From assembly GCF_015207105.1 (NCBI RefSeq), contig NZ_JADEXO010000010.1:23450-87449 (forward strand): 64,000 bases of DNA, in the 5' to 3' direction. Made by a program: the position numbers and the translations under genes. Positions within the stretch are counted from its first letter, which is position 1; the number at the start of each line of letters is the position of its first letter. The notes beneath the pieces are model-generated. The model saw only the letters and a list, made by a program, of their open reading frames with translations, did not search any database and had not been told where the DNA came from. Positions 32,638-41,487 of this stretch are shown in pieces. The DNA is from a cf. Phormidesmis sp. LEGE 11477. Lineage in GTDB: Bacteria > Cyanobacteriota > Cyanobacteriia > Phormidesmidales > Phormidesmidaceae.

Positions 32638-33660
32638 TCAAGACGACCACTCAACTAATTTCCCCTGCTGCTCGATTGAGTGATCGGCAGCTTCGAGCAT
32701 TCTGACTATTCGGAGTCCGGCCTCTCCGTCCGACACCGGACGGCTACCCTCTCTAATGCTCTCAACAAATTGAGACCCCATTTTCCATAAGGCTTCTGTT
32801 CTGTCTAGTTGGGGAGAGCATATTCCCTCTTCTCGGTAGCCAATCGGCATATTGTGACAATCGTTGAAGTGACTACTTGAGACAATGCCTTTATCATAAA
32901 CCTTTATTTTTTTGGTTGAATCTAGATCGTCGTAGACAAGCATTTTGAGATCGCCTCCAATCGTTGTAAGGCGTATCTTTTCCGGTGCTAGCCAGTTGAC
33001 ATGGACAGAAGCGATTACGTTTTCTTTGAAAAACAACCTTAAGTAAGCAATATTTTCTTTTTTTCGATAAATATGACTTGCGCCTATTGCAGAGATTGCA
33101 TAGGGTTCGTAAGGTAAGACATAGTCTATGATGGACAGATCGTGGACTGCTAGATCCCAAACTACATTGACATCGCGCTGAAATTTTCCTAAATTAACTC
33201 GTACTGAGTCGTAGTAATAAATATTTCCTAGCTGATTCAAAGCTATTAATTTCCGAATTTCTTGTACTGCACTGGTGTAGACAAAAGTATGGTCCACCAT
33301 GAGCAGTAAATTACGTCGATTTGCTTCGGCCACCATCCTTGCCGCTCTATCTACTGTGTCTGCTAAGGGCTTTTCAACCAGGACGTGCTTGCCTGCGAGC
33401 AAAGCTCTCATAGCCAGATAATAATGCGTAGAGCTAGGAGTAGCAATGACTACCGCATCAATTTCAGGGTCTGTGAAAATATCTCTGCAGTTAGTTGTAA
33501 TCTGAACATTCGGATAGCAGACCCTGACATTTTTTAAATTGTTTAAATCTAGATCACTAACAACCTTAACCTGCACATCTGGAATCGCGAAAAAGTTTCT
33601 TACCAGATGATTTCCCCAGTATCCGAAACCAATAATTCCAACGCTAATTGTACGTTTCAT
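32638..33660 (-). CDS. Gfo/Idh/MocA family oxidoreductase
   Basis: I start at the ATG at 33660 (a TTG three codons earlier is less likely). The 340-residue protein begins MKRTISVGIIGFGYWGNHLV, an NAD(P)-binding GxGxxG Rossmann loop. AVVIATPSSTHYYLAMRALL and GKHVLVEKPLADT carry the EKP motif of the family. A C-terminal alpha/beta substrate domain follows. Such enzymes oxidise or reduce sugar nucleotides. A divergent DegT aminotransferase and a GT4 gene follow 685 bp away, which suggests 3-keto/3-amino sugar formation for a surface polysaccharide. Confidence 0.9.
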   Translation of the reverse strand: MKRTISVGIIGFGYWGNHLVRNFFAIPDVQVKVVSDLDLNNLKNVRVCYPNVQITTNCRDIFTDPEIDAVVIATPSSTHYYLAMRALLAGKHVLVEKPLADTVDRAARMVAEANRRNLLLMVDHTFVYTSAVQEIRKLIALNQLGNIYYYDSVRVNLGKFQRDVNVVWDLAVHDLSIIDYVLPYEPYAISAIGASHIYRKKENIAYLRLFFKENVIASVHVNWLAPEKIRLTTIGGDLKMLVYDDLDSTKKIKVYDKGIVSSSHFNDCHNMPIGYREEGICSPQLDRTEALWKMGSQFVESIREGSRPVSDGEAGLRIVRMLEAADHSIEQQGKLVEWSS

Positions 33661-34345
33661 TAGTTGCAAATCATAACAGCTCTACAGCACCCTGACGCTC
33701 TACAGCCCTTCTTGCTTTAGTTGATGAAAAATATTCTGCTCATGCTAGATATTCTCGTGGCTAGTTCTCAACTTAACTGATAATTGATTCTATGTCGAAA
33801 AAAAATGTTTCCGGTAGAATACATCTGTCGAATTGAGATAGCAACAGATGGAATGCTGCTTATACAAGCGTCTATACGCATTCAAAGGTTTACAGATAAA
33901 GTAAAGCTAGCAAATGTGATCTGCAATACTGTTGCCCACGCTGCCTAAAAATCCGCTAGTCCTAAAATCTGTCAATAGCCTCGATATGCCCTACTGTTGC
34001 TATCGATTGACCCCATTATAAATCTTTGATCTCATACAGCAGTAGGTGGAAGTGTACAGAATATTGGCTGCGTCCTCAAGCTCGTCCTTAGGTTCTTATG
34101 CGATACGATCATAGAGGAATTTTCGTCAGTTCGAGCAGTAAACGCTTAAAGGGAAGACGGTCTATAAAGCTCATTGCACCAATAATTGGCTCGGCTCAAC
34201 TAGGTTAGCTATAAGCAAGTAGCCTGGCTATAAACAAAGTCTCGCCGGGTTGAGCCTACTATCACCCAAAAAATACACAGCAGTTAGAGCGCACTGATGG
34301 TATCGCCCTGTACTATGTCGTTTTTTGTAAAATCTATAGGGAAAA
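33661..34345. other. 685-bp divergent spacer with an inverted repeat
   Basis: No convincing gene is present. On the plus strand GGCTCAAC (34193-34200) and GTTGAGCC (34249-34256) form an 8-bp inverted repeat enclosing two similar GCTATAA(G/A)CAA stretches. AT-rich tracts such as ATTATAAATC near 34013 may serve as promoter elements for the two divergent genes. The size would also allow a small RNA, but I see no defined one. Confidence 0.4.
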
Positions 34346-35452
34346 ATGATTAAGTTTGTAGACTTAGACTGGCAGCATAGATTGCTTCGTGAATCTCTTG
34401 AACAGGCTTTCTATAGCGTGTTTGAGAGTAATAGTTTTATTGGAGGTTCTCAGGTAGATGCGTTAGAAAGTGAATTTGCACGGCTGCATCATTGTAAGTA
34501 TGGTGTCGGTACTAAAAGTGGAACAGATGCGCTAGTTGTTGCACTAAGAGCGCTCAATATCGGAGCGGGCGATGAAGTGATTGTTCCTGCGATGACGTTC
34601 TTCGCTACCGCCGAGGCTGTCTGTATCGTAGGCGCTACCCCTGTATTCGTAGATGTTGAGCCTATTACGTTAGGCATCGAGCCAACGCTAGCTGAAACAG
34701 CTATCACCGAGAAAACAAAAGCGATCATTTTAGTACATTTGCACGGCTGGCCAGTTCCTTTGGCTCCTTTCCTTGCGATCGCACAAAAGCATAATTTGGC
34801 CCTTGTCGAAGACTGTGCTCAGGCGCATGGAGCTAGTGAAAACGGTCATCTAGTAGGCAGCCGAACCCAGGTAGCCTGCTTTTCCTTTTTTCCAGGCAAA
34901 AACATAGGCGCATTAGGAGATTCTGGCATGGTCATCACCAATCATCAAAAGCTAGCCGAAACCGTAAGAATATTGGCAAATCATGGCCGACAGGAAAAGT
35001 ATCTTCATACTATGGTCGGCTACAACGCTAGGATAAATGAGATGCAAGCAGCCTTCATCAATGTCAAACTTCCATACATGCATACCTGGAATGATAAAAG
35101 ACAAAGCCTGGCGGCTTACTACAATCGGCAGTTAGCAGACATGCCTTTACAGCTACCGCCCGCTTTTGACGAACATCGATTGCCGTGCTTTCATCTCTAT
35201 GTTATCCATTGCAGTAGTCAAGCAGTGCGCGACAACCTACAAGCTTTTCTTGAGGAGAAAGAGATTGCGACTGGCATCCACTACCCAGTTCCCCTACATT
35301 TACAGCCAGCCTTCAGACAGTTCTCTTGCCAGCCAATGCCTGTGGCAGAAAAAGCTGCTAGCTGTATTCTTTCGCTACCTATCTATCCCGGTATGAAAAT
35401 AGAACAGCAGGATTATGTAATCGAGCAGATAAAGCAGTTCTTCTCCCAATGA
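34346..35452 (+). CDS. DegT/DnrJ/EryC1 family PLP sugar aminotransferase
   Basis: This 368-residue enzyme shows the family features: GTKSGTDALVVALRALNIGA, GDEVIVPAMTFFATAEAV, LVEDCAQAHGAS and the PLP lysine, Lys185, in FFPGKNIGALGDSG. It then has YNARINEMQAAFINVKLPYM and a C-terminal IHYPVPLHLQPAF. It transfers an amino group to a keto-sugar nucleotide. The ATG follows AGGG closely. The GT4 gene starts 32 bp later on the same strand. With the divergent Gfo/Idh gene it resembles pairs that make 3-amino sugars for O-antigen-like glycans. The exact sugar is inferred only in outline. Confidence 0.92.
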   Translation: MIKFVDLDWQHRLLRESLEQAFYSVFESNSFIGGSQVDALESEFARLHHCKYGVGTKSGTDALVVALRALNIGAGDEVIVPAMTFFATAEAVCIVGATPVFVDVEPITLGIEPTLAETAITEKTKAIILVHLHGWPVPLAPFLAIAQKHNLALVEDCAQAHGASENGHLVGSRTQVACFSFFPGKNIGALGDSGMVITNHQKLAETVRILANHGRQEKYLHTMVGYNARINEMQAAFINVKLPYMHTWNDKRQSLAAYYNRQLADMPLQLPPAFDEHRLPCFHLYVIHCSSQAVRDNLQAFLEEKEIATGIHYPVPLHLQPAFRQFSCQPMPVAEKAASCILSLPIYPGMKIEQQDYVIEQIKQFFSQ

Positions 35453-35484
35453 TAGTCGTCCCTTAAAAAGTAGGATTGTTTCTG

Positions 35485-36675
35485 ATGTCTAAAAATATCT
35501 TATTTTATACACCGAATTTATCTGCTGATATAGAACTTATAGGCGGCGTAGAGACAAGTACTCTCGCTACAGTCAAACAGCTCCGCCACGGTAAATTTAA
35601 TCCTATTGTGCTGACTCACGGGGCTGGTCAGTTTGTTGCCGAATTGCAGGCCGCTGATATAGCTACAGTAACAATTCCTGTTCAGCGACAGCTAGAAAGA
35701 CTGAGTCGAAATCGAATTCTTGCTAATCCACTGAATCTGATTGCAGGTATATCGGGATTGCCTGCTCTTATTAATAAAGTGAGCAAGCTACTGCGTCAAA
35801 GAGAGATAAAGCTGGTTCACTGTCATCATCCTTATGCTTTTATTATCGGAGGCATTGCGGCAAGACGGGTCGGCGTACCTTGTATCTGGCACTTTCACGA
35901 AATCTGGGAGCCTGGGCTACTCAAGCAGTTTTACCTGTCGGCAGCCAGATTGTTGGCCGATCATATTATTACAATCGCTGAGTACGAGTCCCAGACGTTT
36001 CCTCAAGGGACAAAGCTTCCACCGATTAGTATTATCTACAACGGGTTTGATTTTGATGAATTTCGCCAAAGGAAAAACTGCGATCGCCTCGAAGTGCTAC
36101 AAAAGTTCGAGCTTGAACCGGATAGTTGTCTTATAGGTTATATCAGTCATCTTGCTCCTTATAAGGGGCAATCAACTTTTTTACAGGCTCTAGCTCAGAT
36201 AGTAGACAAAGAGCCCAAGATAAAAGCTCTGTTGGTGGGTGCCCCTCGAAAGTCTTACGAAAACTATTCGTCCGAATTAAGAGAGACAGTAATCAAGCTG
36301 AATCTAGAGGATAAAGTAATTTTTACCGGAGCGCGTTCAGATATTCCAGACATTATGTCGGCGCTGGATATATTTGTTAATGTCTCTGAAAATGAAGAAT
36401 TCAATCGAGTGATGGTCGAAGCTATGTGCTTTGGCAAGCCTACAATCATCAGCGATTTGCGAGGAGGGTCGGTCGTCGTTCAAAATGAAGAAACTGGTCT
36501 GCTCGTATCACCCAAAGATCCTGACAGCTTAGCTGAAGCTATTCTAAGGCTAGTAGAAGATAAAAGCCTCCGCCAGGCGCTTGGCTTATCTGGACAGAAA
36601 CATGTCGAACGCACATTTTCGATTGCGAAAATTACGCAGGACTATGAAAAACTCTACGAACAATATTGTTATTAG
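35485..36675 (+). CDS. Glycosyltransferase family 4
   Basis: From the ATG at 35485 the protein has 396 residues. The N-terminal acceptor domain includes LIGGVETSTLATVKQLRHG and LVHCHHPYAFIIGGIAARR. The C-terminal GT-B donor site has IGYISHLAPYKGQSTFLQAL and the E-x7-E region NVSENEEFNRVMVEAMCFGK, followed by SDLRGGSVVVQNEETGLLV. It is a retaining NDP-sugar transferase, likely acting in surface polysaccharide or glycoconjugate assembly together with the preceding aminotransferase. Confidence 0.92.
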   Translation: MSKNILFYTPNLSADIELIGGVETSTLATVKQLRHGKFNPIVLTHGAGQFVAELQAADIATVTIPVQRQLERLSRNRILANPLNLIAGISGLPALINKVSKLLRQREIKLVHCHHPYAFIIGGIAARRVGVPCIWHFHEIWEPGLLKQFYLSAARLLADHIITIAEYESQTFPQGTKLPPISIIYNGFDFDEFRQRKNCDRLEVLQKFELEPDSCLIGYISHLAPYKGQSTFLQALAQIVDKEPKIKALLVGAPRKSYENYSSELRETVIKLNLEDKVIFTGARSDIPDIMSALDIFVNVSENEEFNRVMVEAMCFGKPTIISDLRGGSVVVQNEETGLLVSPKDPDSLAEAILRLVEDKSLRQALGLSGQKHVERTFSIAKITQDYEKLYEQYCY

Positions 36676-36783
36676 CCTTTGAGGTACTGTGTGTAATAGC
36701 GCAGTTATCTCCATTATCCGAGTTGCGAGTCGCTACTGCCAGTAACTTCACAACGACTGCATAGCCACTACGACAACGTTCTT

Positions 36784-37665
36784 ATGGCAGCCCGAAATTC
36801 AAGAAAAGAAAGACAAGATTGCTCTTTCAAAAAGTGGCCTTTCAACAGTTCCGTATGTATGCTCTACTACTCCATTGCTGGCAATCCCAAGAATCCGCCG
36901 CTGCTTTTACTTCACGGTTTCTTAGGTAGCCACGCCGATTTCAGCCAGATTCTGCCGCTGCTCTCAGCTCACTTCTACTGCATTACGCCCGATCTACCTG
37001 GCCACGGCAGCACCAACACCGCACTAGGCCACTACACCTTTGTCCGCACCGCCCAGGCTCTTGTCGACCTATTAGATTATCTCAATATTTCAAAGACGCA
37101 TGCGCTCGGCTATTCTATGGGTGGAAGAATAGCGCTCTATCTGACCTGCGAATTCTGCGATCGCACCGAAAAAGTCATCCTAGAATCAGCTTCTCCGGGG
37201 CTAAAAACCGCCGCTGAAAGAAACTGCAGACGACAACAAGACGATCTGACCGCGCTGAGCTTACTCAAAACGCCGCTGCCAGAATTTCTAGAGCAGTGGT
37301 ACAACAATCCTTTATTCGCTAATCTAAAGCGGCATCCTGACATCTATGCCGCGATGCTGCAGCGTCGTCTGTCTAATAGACCAACAGAAGCCGCTAGAGC
37401 ACTATGTGGCCTCAGCCTAGGACGTCAGCCTTCCCTCTGGAACAAGCTGGCGTTATTCAAAAGTCCTTTACTGATCGTCGTAGGAGAGCTGGATCAAAAG
37501 TTTGTTGCTATTGGCAAAGAGATGTTTGAAACCTGCCGAAAACACCAGCCGCAGACAACTCTCCTAGTTTTTGAGCAGTGCGGTCACAATCTGCATCTGG
37601 TTGCACCTAACGCTTATGCTAATGCTGTCGTTAGGTACTTGAAGACAGGCAGGTCACTTAGCTAA
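36784..37665 (+). CDS. menH: MenH-like hydrolase of phylloquinone synthesis
   Basis: This alpha/beta hydrolase carries LLLHGFLGSHADF, DLPGHGST, the nucleophile Ser111 in LGYSMGGRIALYL, VILESASPGL, and GELDQKF and EQCGHNLHL for the Asp and His. The GYSMGGR and ASPGL blocks are typical of 2-succinyl-6-hydroxy-2,4-cyclohexadiene-1-carboxylate synthase, which eliminates pyruvate from SEPHCHC in menaquinone/phylloquinone synthesis. The first 25 residues look unconserved, and an ATG at 36859 (MLYYSIAGNP) may be the true start. The 3' end overlaps the convergent DUF2993 gene by 8 bp. Confidence 0.82.
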   Translation: MAARNSRKERQDCSFKKWPFNSSVCMLYYSIAGNPKNPPLLLLHGFLGSHADFSQILPLLSAHFYCITPDLPGHGSTNTALGHYTFVRTAQALVDLLDYLNISKTHALGYSMGGRIALYLTCEFCDRTEKVILESASPGLKTAAERNCRRQQDDLTALSLLKTPLPEFLEQWYNNPLFANLKRHPDIYAAMLQRRLSNRPTEAARALCGLSLGRQPSLWNKLALFKSPLLIVVGELDQKFVAIGKEMFETCRKHQPQTTLLVFEQCGHNLHLVAPNAYANAVVRYLKTGRSLS

Positions 37666-38398
37666 ATGAGCTGATGGTTGCTCCCGCTTCGATGACTAGC
37701 GAATCTTCTTCTACTGTTAGCTTATCGAACTGAAGATCCATTCCTTCTAGCTCAAAATATCTAAGATCCAACAAAGATTCTGTTGTATCAATCAGGCCCT
37801 GAGTAAGTTCTGGCATGTCGTTGTCAGACTCTTCGTATCTGACATCTTCTAGGGTGACGCCGTGGCCATTCTCTATGAGTTTCGGCTTAGCTGAAAATGC
37901 AATGTGATGAGTCTCTACCTTTTCAAAGATCATTACGTCTGCGGCCAAGGCAATCCGACCCGCCTCAGGGATGGTAAAGCTAACGTTGCTAGCATCGGTA
38001 GTGATTTTCTCACCAGAGGGTAATTCTACTTTTTGACCTCTGAGCTTTTGCTGGATGTAGTCGGCATTGAAAGCATTCTGAATATCTGCTGCTTTCAAGA
38101 CAACTTTTGCAGTCGCGTCAGTGGGCCGCTCTAGCTTGATATCACCGAATGCAGCTTTGAGCATGTCGATATCGACCGCGTTCGTCTGCAAAGTCATCTC
38201 TTCTGTACGCAGGTCGTTTTGGATCACTAGGCCGCGCCCTTTAACAGTGGCTTGGTCAACCTCTCCTCTAGCAATTTTGCCAGGGTCGGTATGAATGTCT
38301 ACATCTAGCGATTCAACTTGATCTAGCTGTGACTTGATTCCCTCCTCAGCTAGCTTGCTAATTGCCTGTTCGCCAACATTCTCATCTCGTGAACTCAT
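37658..38398 (-). CDS. DUF2993 (LmeA-like) protein
   Basis: This 246-residue protein begins MSSRDENVGEQAISKLAEEG, followed by the DUF2993 pattern LDVDIHTDPGKIARGEVDQA and VKGRGLVIQNDLRTEEMTLQ. It ends LQFDKLTVEEDSLVIEAGAT. The fold is a beta-rich lipid-binding type (tubular/BPI-like), and mycobacterial LmeA in this family acts in mannolipid synthesis. No signal peptide is seen. It may act on a membrane lipid from the cytosolic face. Function in cyanobacteria is unknown. Confidence 0.85.
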   Translation of the reverse strand: MSSRDENVGEQAISKLAEEGIKSQLDQVESLDVDIHTDPGKIARGEVDQATVKGRGLVIQNDLRTEEMTLQTNAVDIDMLKAAFGDIKLERPTDATAKVVLKAADIQNAFNADYIQQKLRGQKVELPSGEKITTDASNVSFTIPEAGRIALAADVMIFEKVETHHIAFSAKPKLIENGHGVTLEDVRYEESDNDMPELTQGLIDTTESLLDLRYFELEGMDLQFDKLTVEEDSLVIEAGATISSFS

Positions 38399-38488
38399 CT
38401 GTTGTCCTACTACTCTTCCTACCTGACTAATGCTATAGAGTGTAGGTATTTTGCGACAGTCTCCCCTTCCTCCAGAAGAGGGAGAAGT

Positions 38489-39757
38489 CTACTGCCAGAT
38501 TCTCACGGACTGATCTTTACCGCCGCTGATTAGCGTTTGCTCTACGGGGTCGAAGGCGACGGTCAATACCCAGTTGGCGTTGGTATCTAGCGTTTTGGCG
38601 AGCTGCTGGGTAGAAAGATCCCAGGTTTTGAGCGTGCGATCGACGCTGCCGCTAGCGAGGGTGTTACCGTCTGGGCTGATAGCGAGGGTAACAACGCGGC
38701 TGCTGTGCTCTTCTAAGGTTGCTTTGAGATCGCCGCTTTCTAGATCCCATAGCTTGATGGTGGTATCCCAACTGCCGCTAGCAAGGGTGCTGCCATCGGG
38801 GGTGATGGCGACGGCGCGGGCGGTGCTGCGATGACCTGTGAATTCTTTAATAACGCTGCCAGTCGCTAGATCCCATTGAGTGATGGTGCCGTCGTCGTTA
38901 GCACTGACAAAGGAGTTGCCATCGGGCGCGATCGCAATAGACCAAACCGGCATATCTACCGACCGGCGATAGAGCGCGTCACCACTCTCCAAATCCCAGG
39001 CAGTAATTGTCCCATTGTAATTGCCGCTTACAAACGTACGCTGGTCGGAGCTAATGTCCACCGTCCACACGGGCGCGCCAGTTTCAGTGGGCAGACTATA
39101 CAGCAGCTCGCCAGACTGAGGATTCCACACCTTGATGCCGTCGCCGCTGCCGCTGATCAGCCTGTCGCCTGATTCGGTGACGGCCACTGTTCTAATTGTG
39201 TCGTTATGTCCGATCAGCACGCGCTCTAGCTGGTTGACTGGCCCATCCCAAATCTTGATATCCCCTTCGGCGTTGCCACCTGCCACCATCAGGCGACCGT
39301 CTGCTCGGACATAAGTAGCAACCGACCACACGTGGCTGAGGTCTTTGAGAGTTCTCACTAGCTTTAGTGAGGGCACAGACGCGGCTGGCGATGGCATCTG
39401 GGACTCAGAAGGTTGCGAGTCAGAAGGTTGCGGCGAGTCAGAAGGTTGCGCTTCGGACGTCTGCACGCCTACCGTTGACTCGTCTGGCGAGGGTGAGGTA
39501 TCACTGCTCTGATCGGCTACAGGCGACTCTGATGGTGAGTTGGCCGATGGACGAGTGCCACCCGATCTGCTGACAATCAGGCCGCCTGCGACGAGTGCCA
39601 GGATGACGCCAAGCGCTGCGATCGCCCCCTTCCAGACGTTCGATTTCGGCGACTGCGGCTGCGGCTCTAAATCGGGTTTTGGCTCGGTTGTTGAACTGGC
39701 CGCCTTTGAACTGGCGGTCTTTGAACTGGCGGTTTTCTTTTGCGTGTCTGAGTCCAT
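38489..39757 (-). CDS. Single-pass membrane WD40 repeat protein
   Basis: The 422-residue protein has a Ser/Thr/Lys-rich start (KTASSKTASSKAASS), one membrane helix (WKGAIAALGVILALVAGGLI, about 43-62), and a Ser/Pro-rich linker with SDSPQPSDSQPSESQ. It then has about seven WD40 blades from residue 130 on, with phrases such as ISGSGDGIKVW, LASGSWDTTIKLWDL and LASGSVDRTLKTWDL. The propeller is a protein-binding scaffold that would face the periplasm or lumen if the helix inserts N-in. Its partners are unknown. The 5' leader contains a 14-bp tandem repeat. It lies over 10 kb from the injection-system operon. Confidence 0.88.
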   Translation of the reverse strand: MDSDTQKKTASSKTASSKAASSTTEPKPDLEPQPQSPKSNVWKGAIAALGVILALVAGGLIVSRSGGTRPSANSPSESPVADQSSDTSPSPDESTVGVQTSEAQPSDSPQPSDSQPSESQMPSPAASVPSLKLVRTLKDLSHVWSVATYVRADGRLMVAGGNAEGDIKIWDGPVNQLERVLIGHNDTIRTVAVTESGDRLISGSGDGIKVWNPQSGELLYSLPTETGAPVWTVDISSDQRTFVSGNYNGTITAWDLESGDALYRRSVDMPVWSIAIAPDGNSFVSANDDGTITQWDLATGSVIKEFTGHRSTARAVAITPDGSTLASGSWDTTIKLWDLESGDLKATLEEHSSRVVTLAISPDGNTLASGSVDRTLKTWDLSTQQLAKTLDTNANWVLTVAFDPVEQTLISGGKDQSVRIWQ

Positions 39758-39761
39758 TGGG

Positions 39762-39845
39762 ATCTATCCGCTTGGCTCTAACCCCTCGGATCTAATCCCT
39801 TGGATCTATCTACTTAGATCTATCCAGTCGGATCTATTCGATAGC
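39762..39845. repeat. Six 14-bp tandem repeats in the leader of the WD40 gene
   Basis: Imperfect copies of ATCTATCCGCTTGG occupy 39762-39775, 39776-39789, 39790-39803, 39804-39817, 39818-39831 and 39832-39845, all exactly in register. They begin 5 bp upstream of the WD40 start codon, so they replace the usual ribosome binding region. Period and divergence suggest an old minisatellite that could vary in copy number between strains. Confidence 0.8.
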
Positions 39846-39927
39846 TGTAGTCAAGCGCAGTAATTGTACGTAACTTACATCTTATACAATTACCCTGGCT
39901 TAATGTATTGGCCCAATGTACTGGCTG

Positions 39928-41355
39928 CTATCCAGCAATCGAACGCCGCCAGTTAAAGAACTTCCGCAAGCTATTTTGTAAGAAAGTATTCTTGGCGTAC
40001 TTTTGCTTGGTCAGTTGCAAAGCGGTTTTAGGGCTGATTTCACTCAGCGTTGGATAGACGTGAATACACTGCAGCGCACTGACTTTAAGGTTGTTTGCCA
40101 TCGCCAGTACTGCCTCATGAATCAGCTCACCTGCGTGCGGGCCAACGATGTGTGCGCCCAAGATCTCGCCGTTGCCCTTTGTGATGAACTTCGCAAAGCC
40201 GTAGCCTGCCGATTCGGCTAGGGCCCGGTCTACCCCGTCAAAGCCCTGCTTGAGAATATAAATATCGTCGCCATAGCGATCGCGGGCCTGCCTTTCCGTC
40301 AATCCCACCCGAGCTAGCTCCGGCTCAGTAAAAGTCGCCCACGGAATCACTCTGTAGTCGGCCTTCTTGGTCGGAAAGACCAGCGCATTCTGCATCGCCA
40401 CGCCCGCTTCATAGCCAGCGACATGCGTGAACTGATAGCCGCCAATAATATCGCCCGCCGCATAGATCCGATGATTGCTCGTCCGCAGCTTGGCATCGAC
40501 CTTAATGCCTTTTTTGTCGTAGGTCACCCCAGCGGCTTCTAGGTTTAGTGATTCGACGTTCGGACTGCGACCCGCCGCCACCAAAATCTCATCGACGACA
40601 ATCGTCTCACTGCCTGTAAAAATGTGCTTCTTGCCATCGATCACCTTGACACTCTTGGCCCGAGTATTGGTCAAAATTCGCACGCCTTCGGCTTCCATAT
40701 GCGACTGCACCACCCTCGCGGCTTCAGGATCTTCTTTTGGCATGATCACATCGCGACTAGCCAGCAGCGTCACCTGCGAGCCCAGCCGAGAAAAAGACTG
40801 TCCGAGTTCGCAGCCGATCGGCCCTGCCCCAATCACCGCCAGCGTAGCGGGTCGCTCTTTGACGTTAAAGACCTGTTCATTCGTCAGATAGCCCGCCTCT
40901 TTTAGACCCTGCACGGGTAAGTCAGACGGGCGAGACCCCGTCGCTACTAAGAAAGATCTCGATTTCAACTGGCGACCGTTCACCTCAAAGGTTTTCTCAT
41001 CGACAAACTGACCTTTGCCATAAATCACATCGACCCCTAGCTTTTCAAATCGCTCGGTCGAGTCGTGCGCTTGAATCGTATCGATGACGGCGTGAACATG
41101 GCCCAGAGCCTTTTGCAAATCGATCTTGGGCTCATTGGTATAGATGCCAAAACGGGAAGCGGTTTTAACGTTGTAGGCGATTTGGGCGGCGTGAATCATC
41201 GACTTGCTGGGCACACAGCCATAGTGCAAACAGTCGCCACCTAACAAATGCTTTTCAATGAGGGCAACTCTGGCATTGATCTGAGCGCCAGCGCTAGCGG
41301 CCACCAGTCCGGCGGACCCACCACCAATTACCACCAAATCGTATTCTACTGACAT
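39928..41355 (-). CDS. FAD-dependent disulfide reductase (mercuric reductase/LPD-like)
   Basis: This 475-residue flavoprotein has an FAD-binding start YDLVVIGGGSAGLVAASAGA and redox cysteines Cys42 and Cys47 in GGDCLHYGCVPSK. An NAD(P) loop (LAVIGAGPIGCELGQSFSRL) is followed by AAGDIIGGYQFTHVAGYEAG, and the C-terminal interface motif is HVYPTLSEI. It lacks the N-terminal HMA domain and the C-terminal Cys pair of true MerA, so mercury reduction is not supported. A dihydrolipoamide-dehydrogenase-like or SthA-like role is possible. It stands alone between the WD40 and miaB genes. Confidence 0.9.
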   Translation of the reverse strand: MSVEYDLVVIGGGSAGLVAASAGAQINARVALIEKHLLGGDCLHYGCVPSKSMIHAAQIAYNVKTASRFGIYTNEPKIDLQKALGHVHAVIDTIQAHDSTERFEKLGVDVIYGKGQFVDEKTFEVNGRQLKSRSFLVATGSRPSDLPVQGLKEAGYLTNEQVFNVKERPATLAVIGAGPIGCELGQSFSRLGSQVTLLASRDVIMPKEDPEAARVVQSHMEAEGVRILTNTRAKSVKVIDGKKHIFTGSETIVVDEILVAAGRSPNVESLNLEAAGVTYDKKGIKVDAKLRTSNHRIYAAGDIIGGYQFTHVAGYEAGVAMQNALVFPTKKADYRVIPWATFTEPELARVGLTERQARDRYGDDIYILKQGFDGVDRALAESAGYGFAKFITKGNGEILGAHIVGPHAGELIHEAVLAMANNLKVSALQCIHVYPTLSEISPKTALQLTKQKYAKNTFLQNSLRKFFNWRRSIAG

Positions 41356-41487
41356 CGGCTTTCCCCGCTGTACCTCTATGCGCTTGATTGTCTACCAAGA
41401 GAATGGCAAGCGTCTGAATATTTGATGAGAGTTAGCCAAAAAAATCAAAAGTTAGCCGCTCAGACAATGCTTTGCGGGGCCATACTA

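Noticed and set aside
38489..39757. WD40 membrane protein considered as part of the injection system
   Set aside because: It lies more than 10 kb away with unrelated genes between, and has no Ig-like module, so only general resemblance remains.
39762..39845. Regularly spaced repeats considered as a CRISPR array
   Set aside because: The 14-bp units are contiguous with no spacers, and no cas genes occur.
39928..41355. Mercuric reductase as a specific assignment
   Set aside because: No N-terminal HMA domain, no C-terminal Cys pair and no mer neighbours; only the general disulfide-reductase family is supported.
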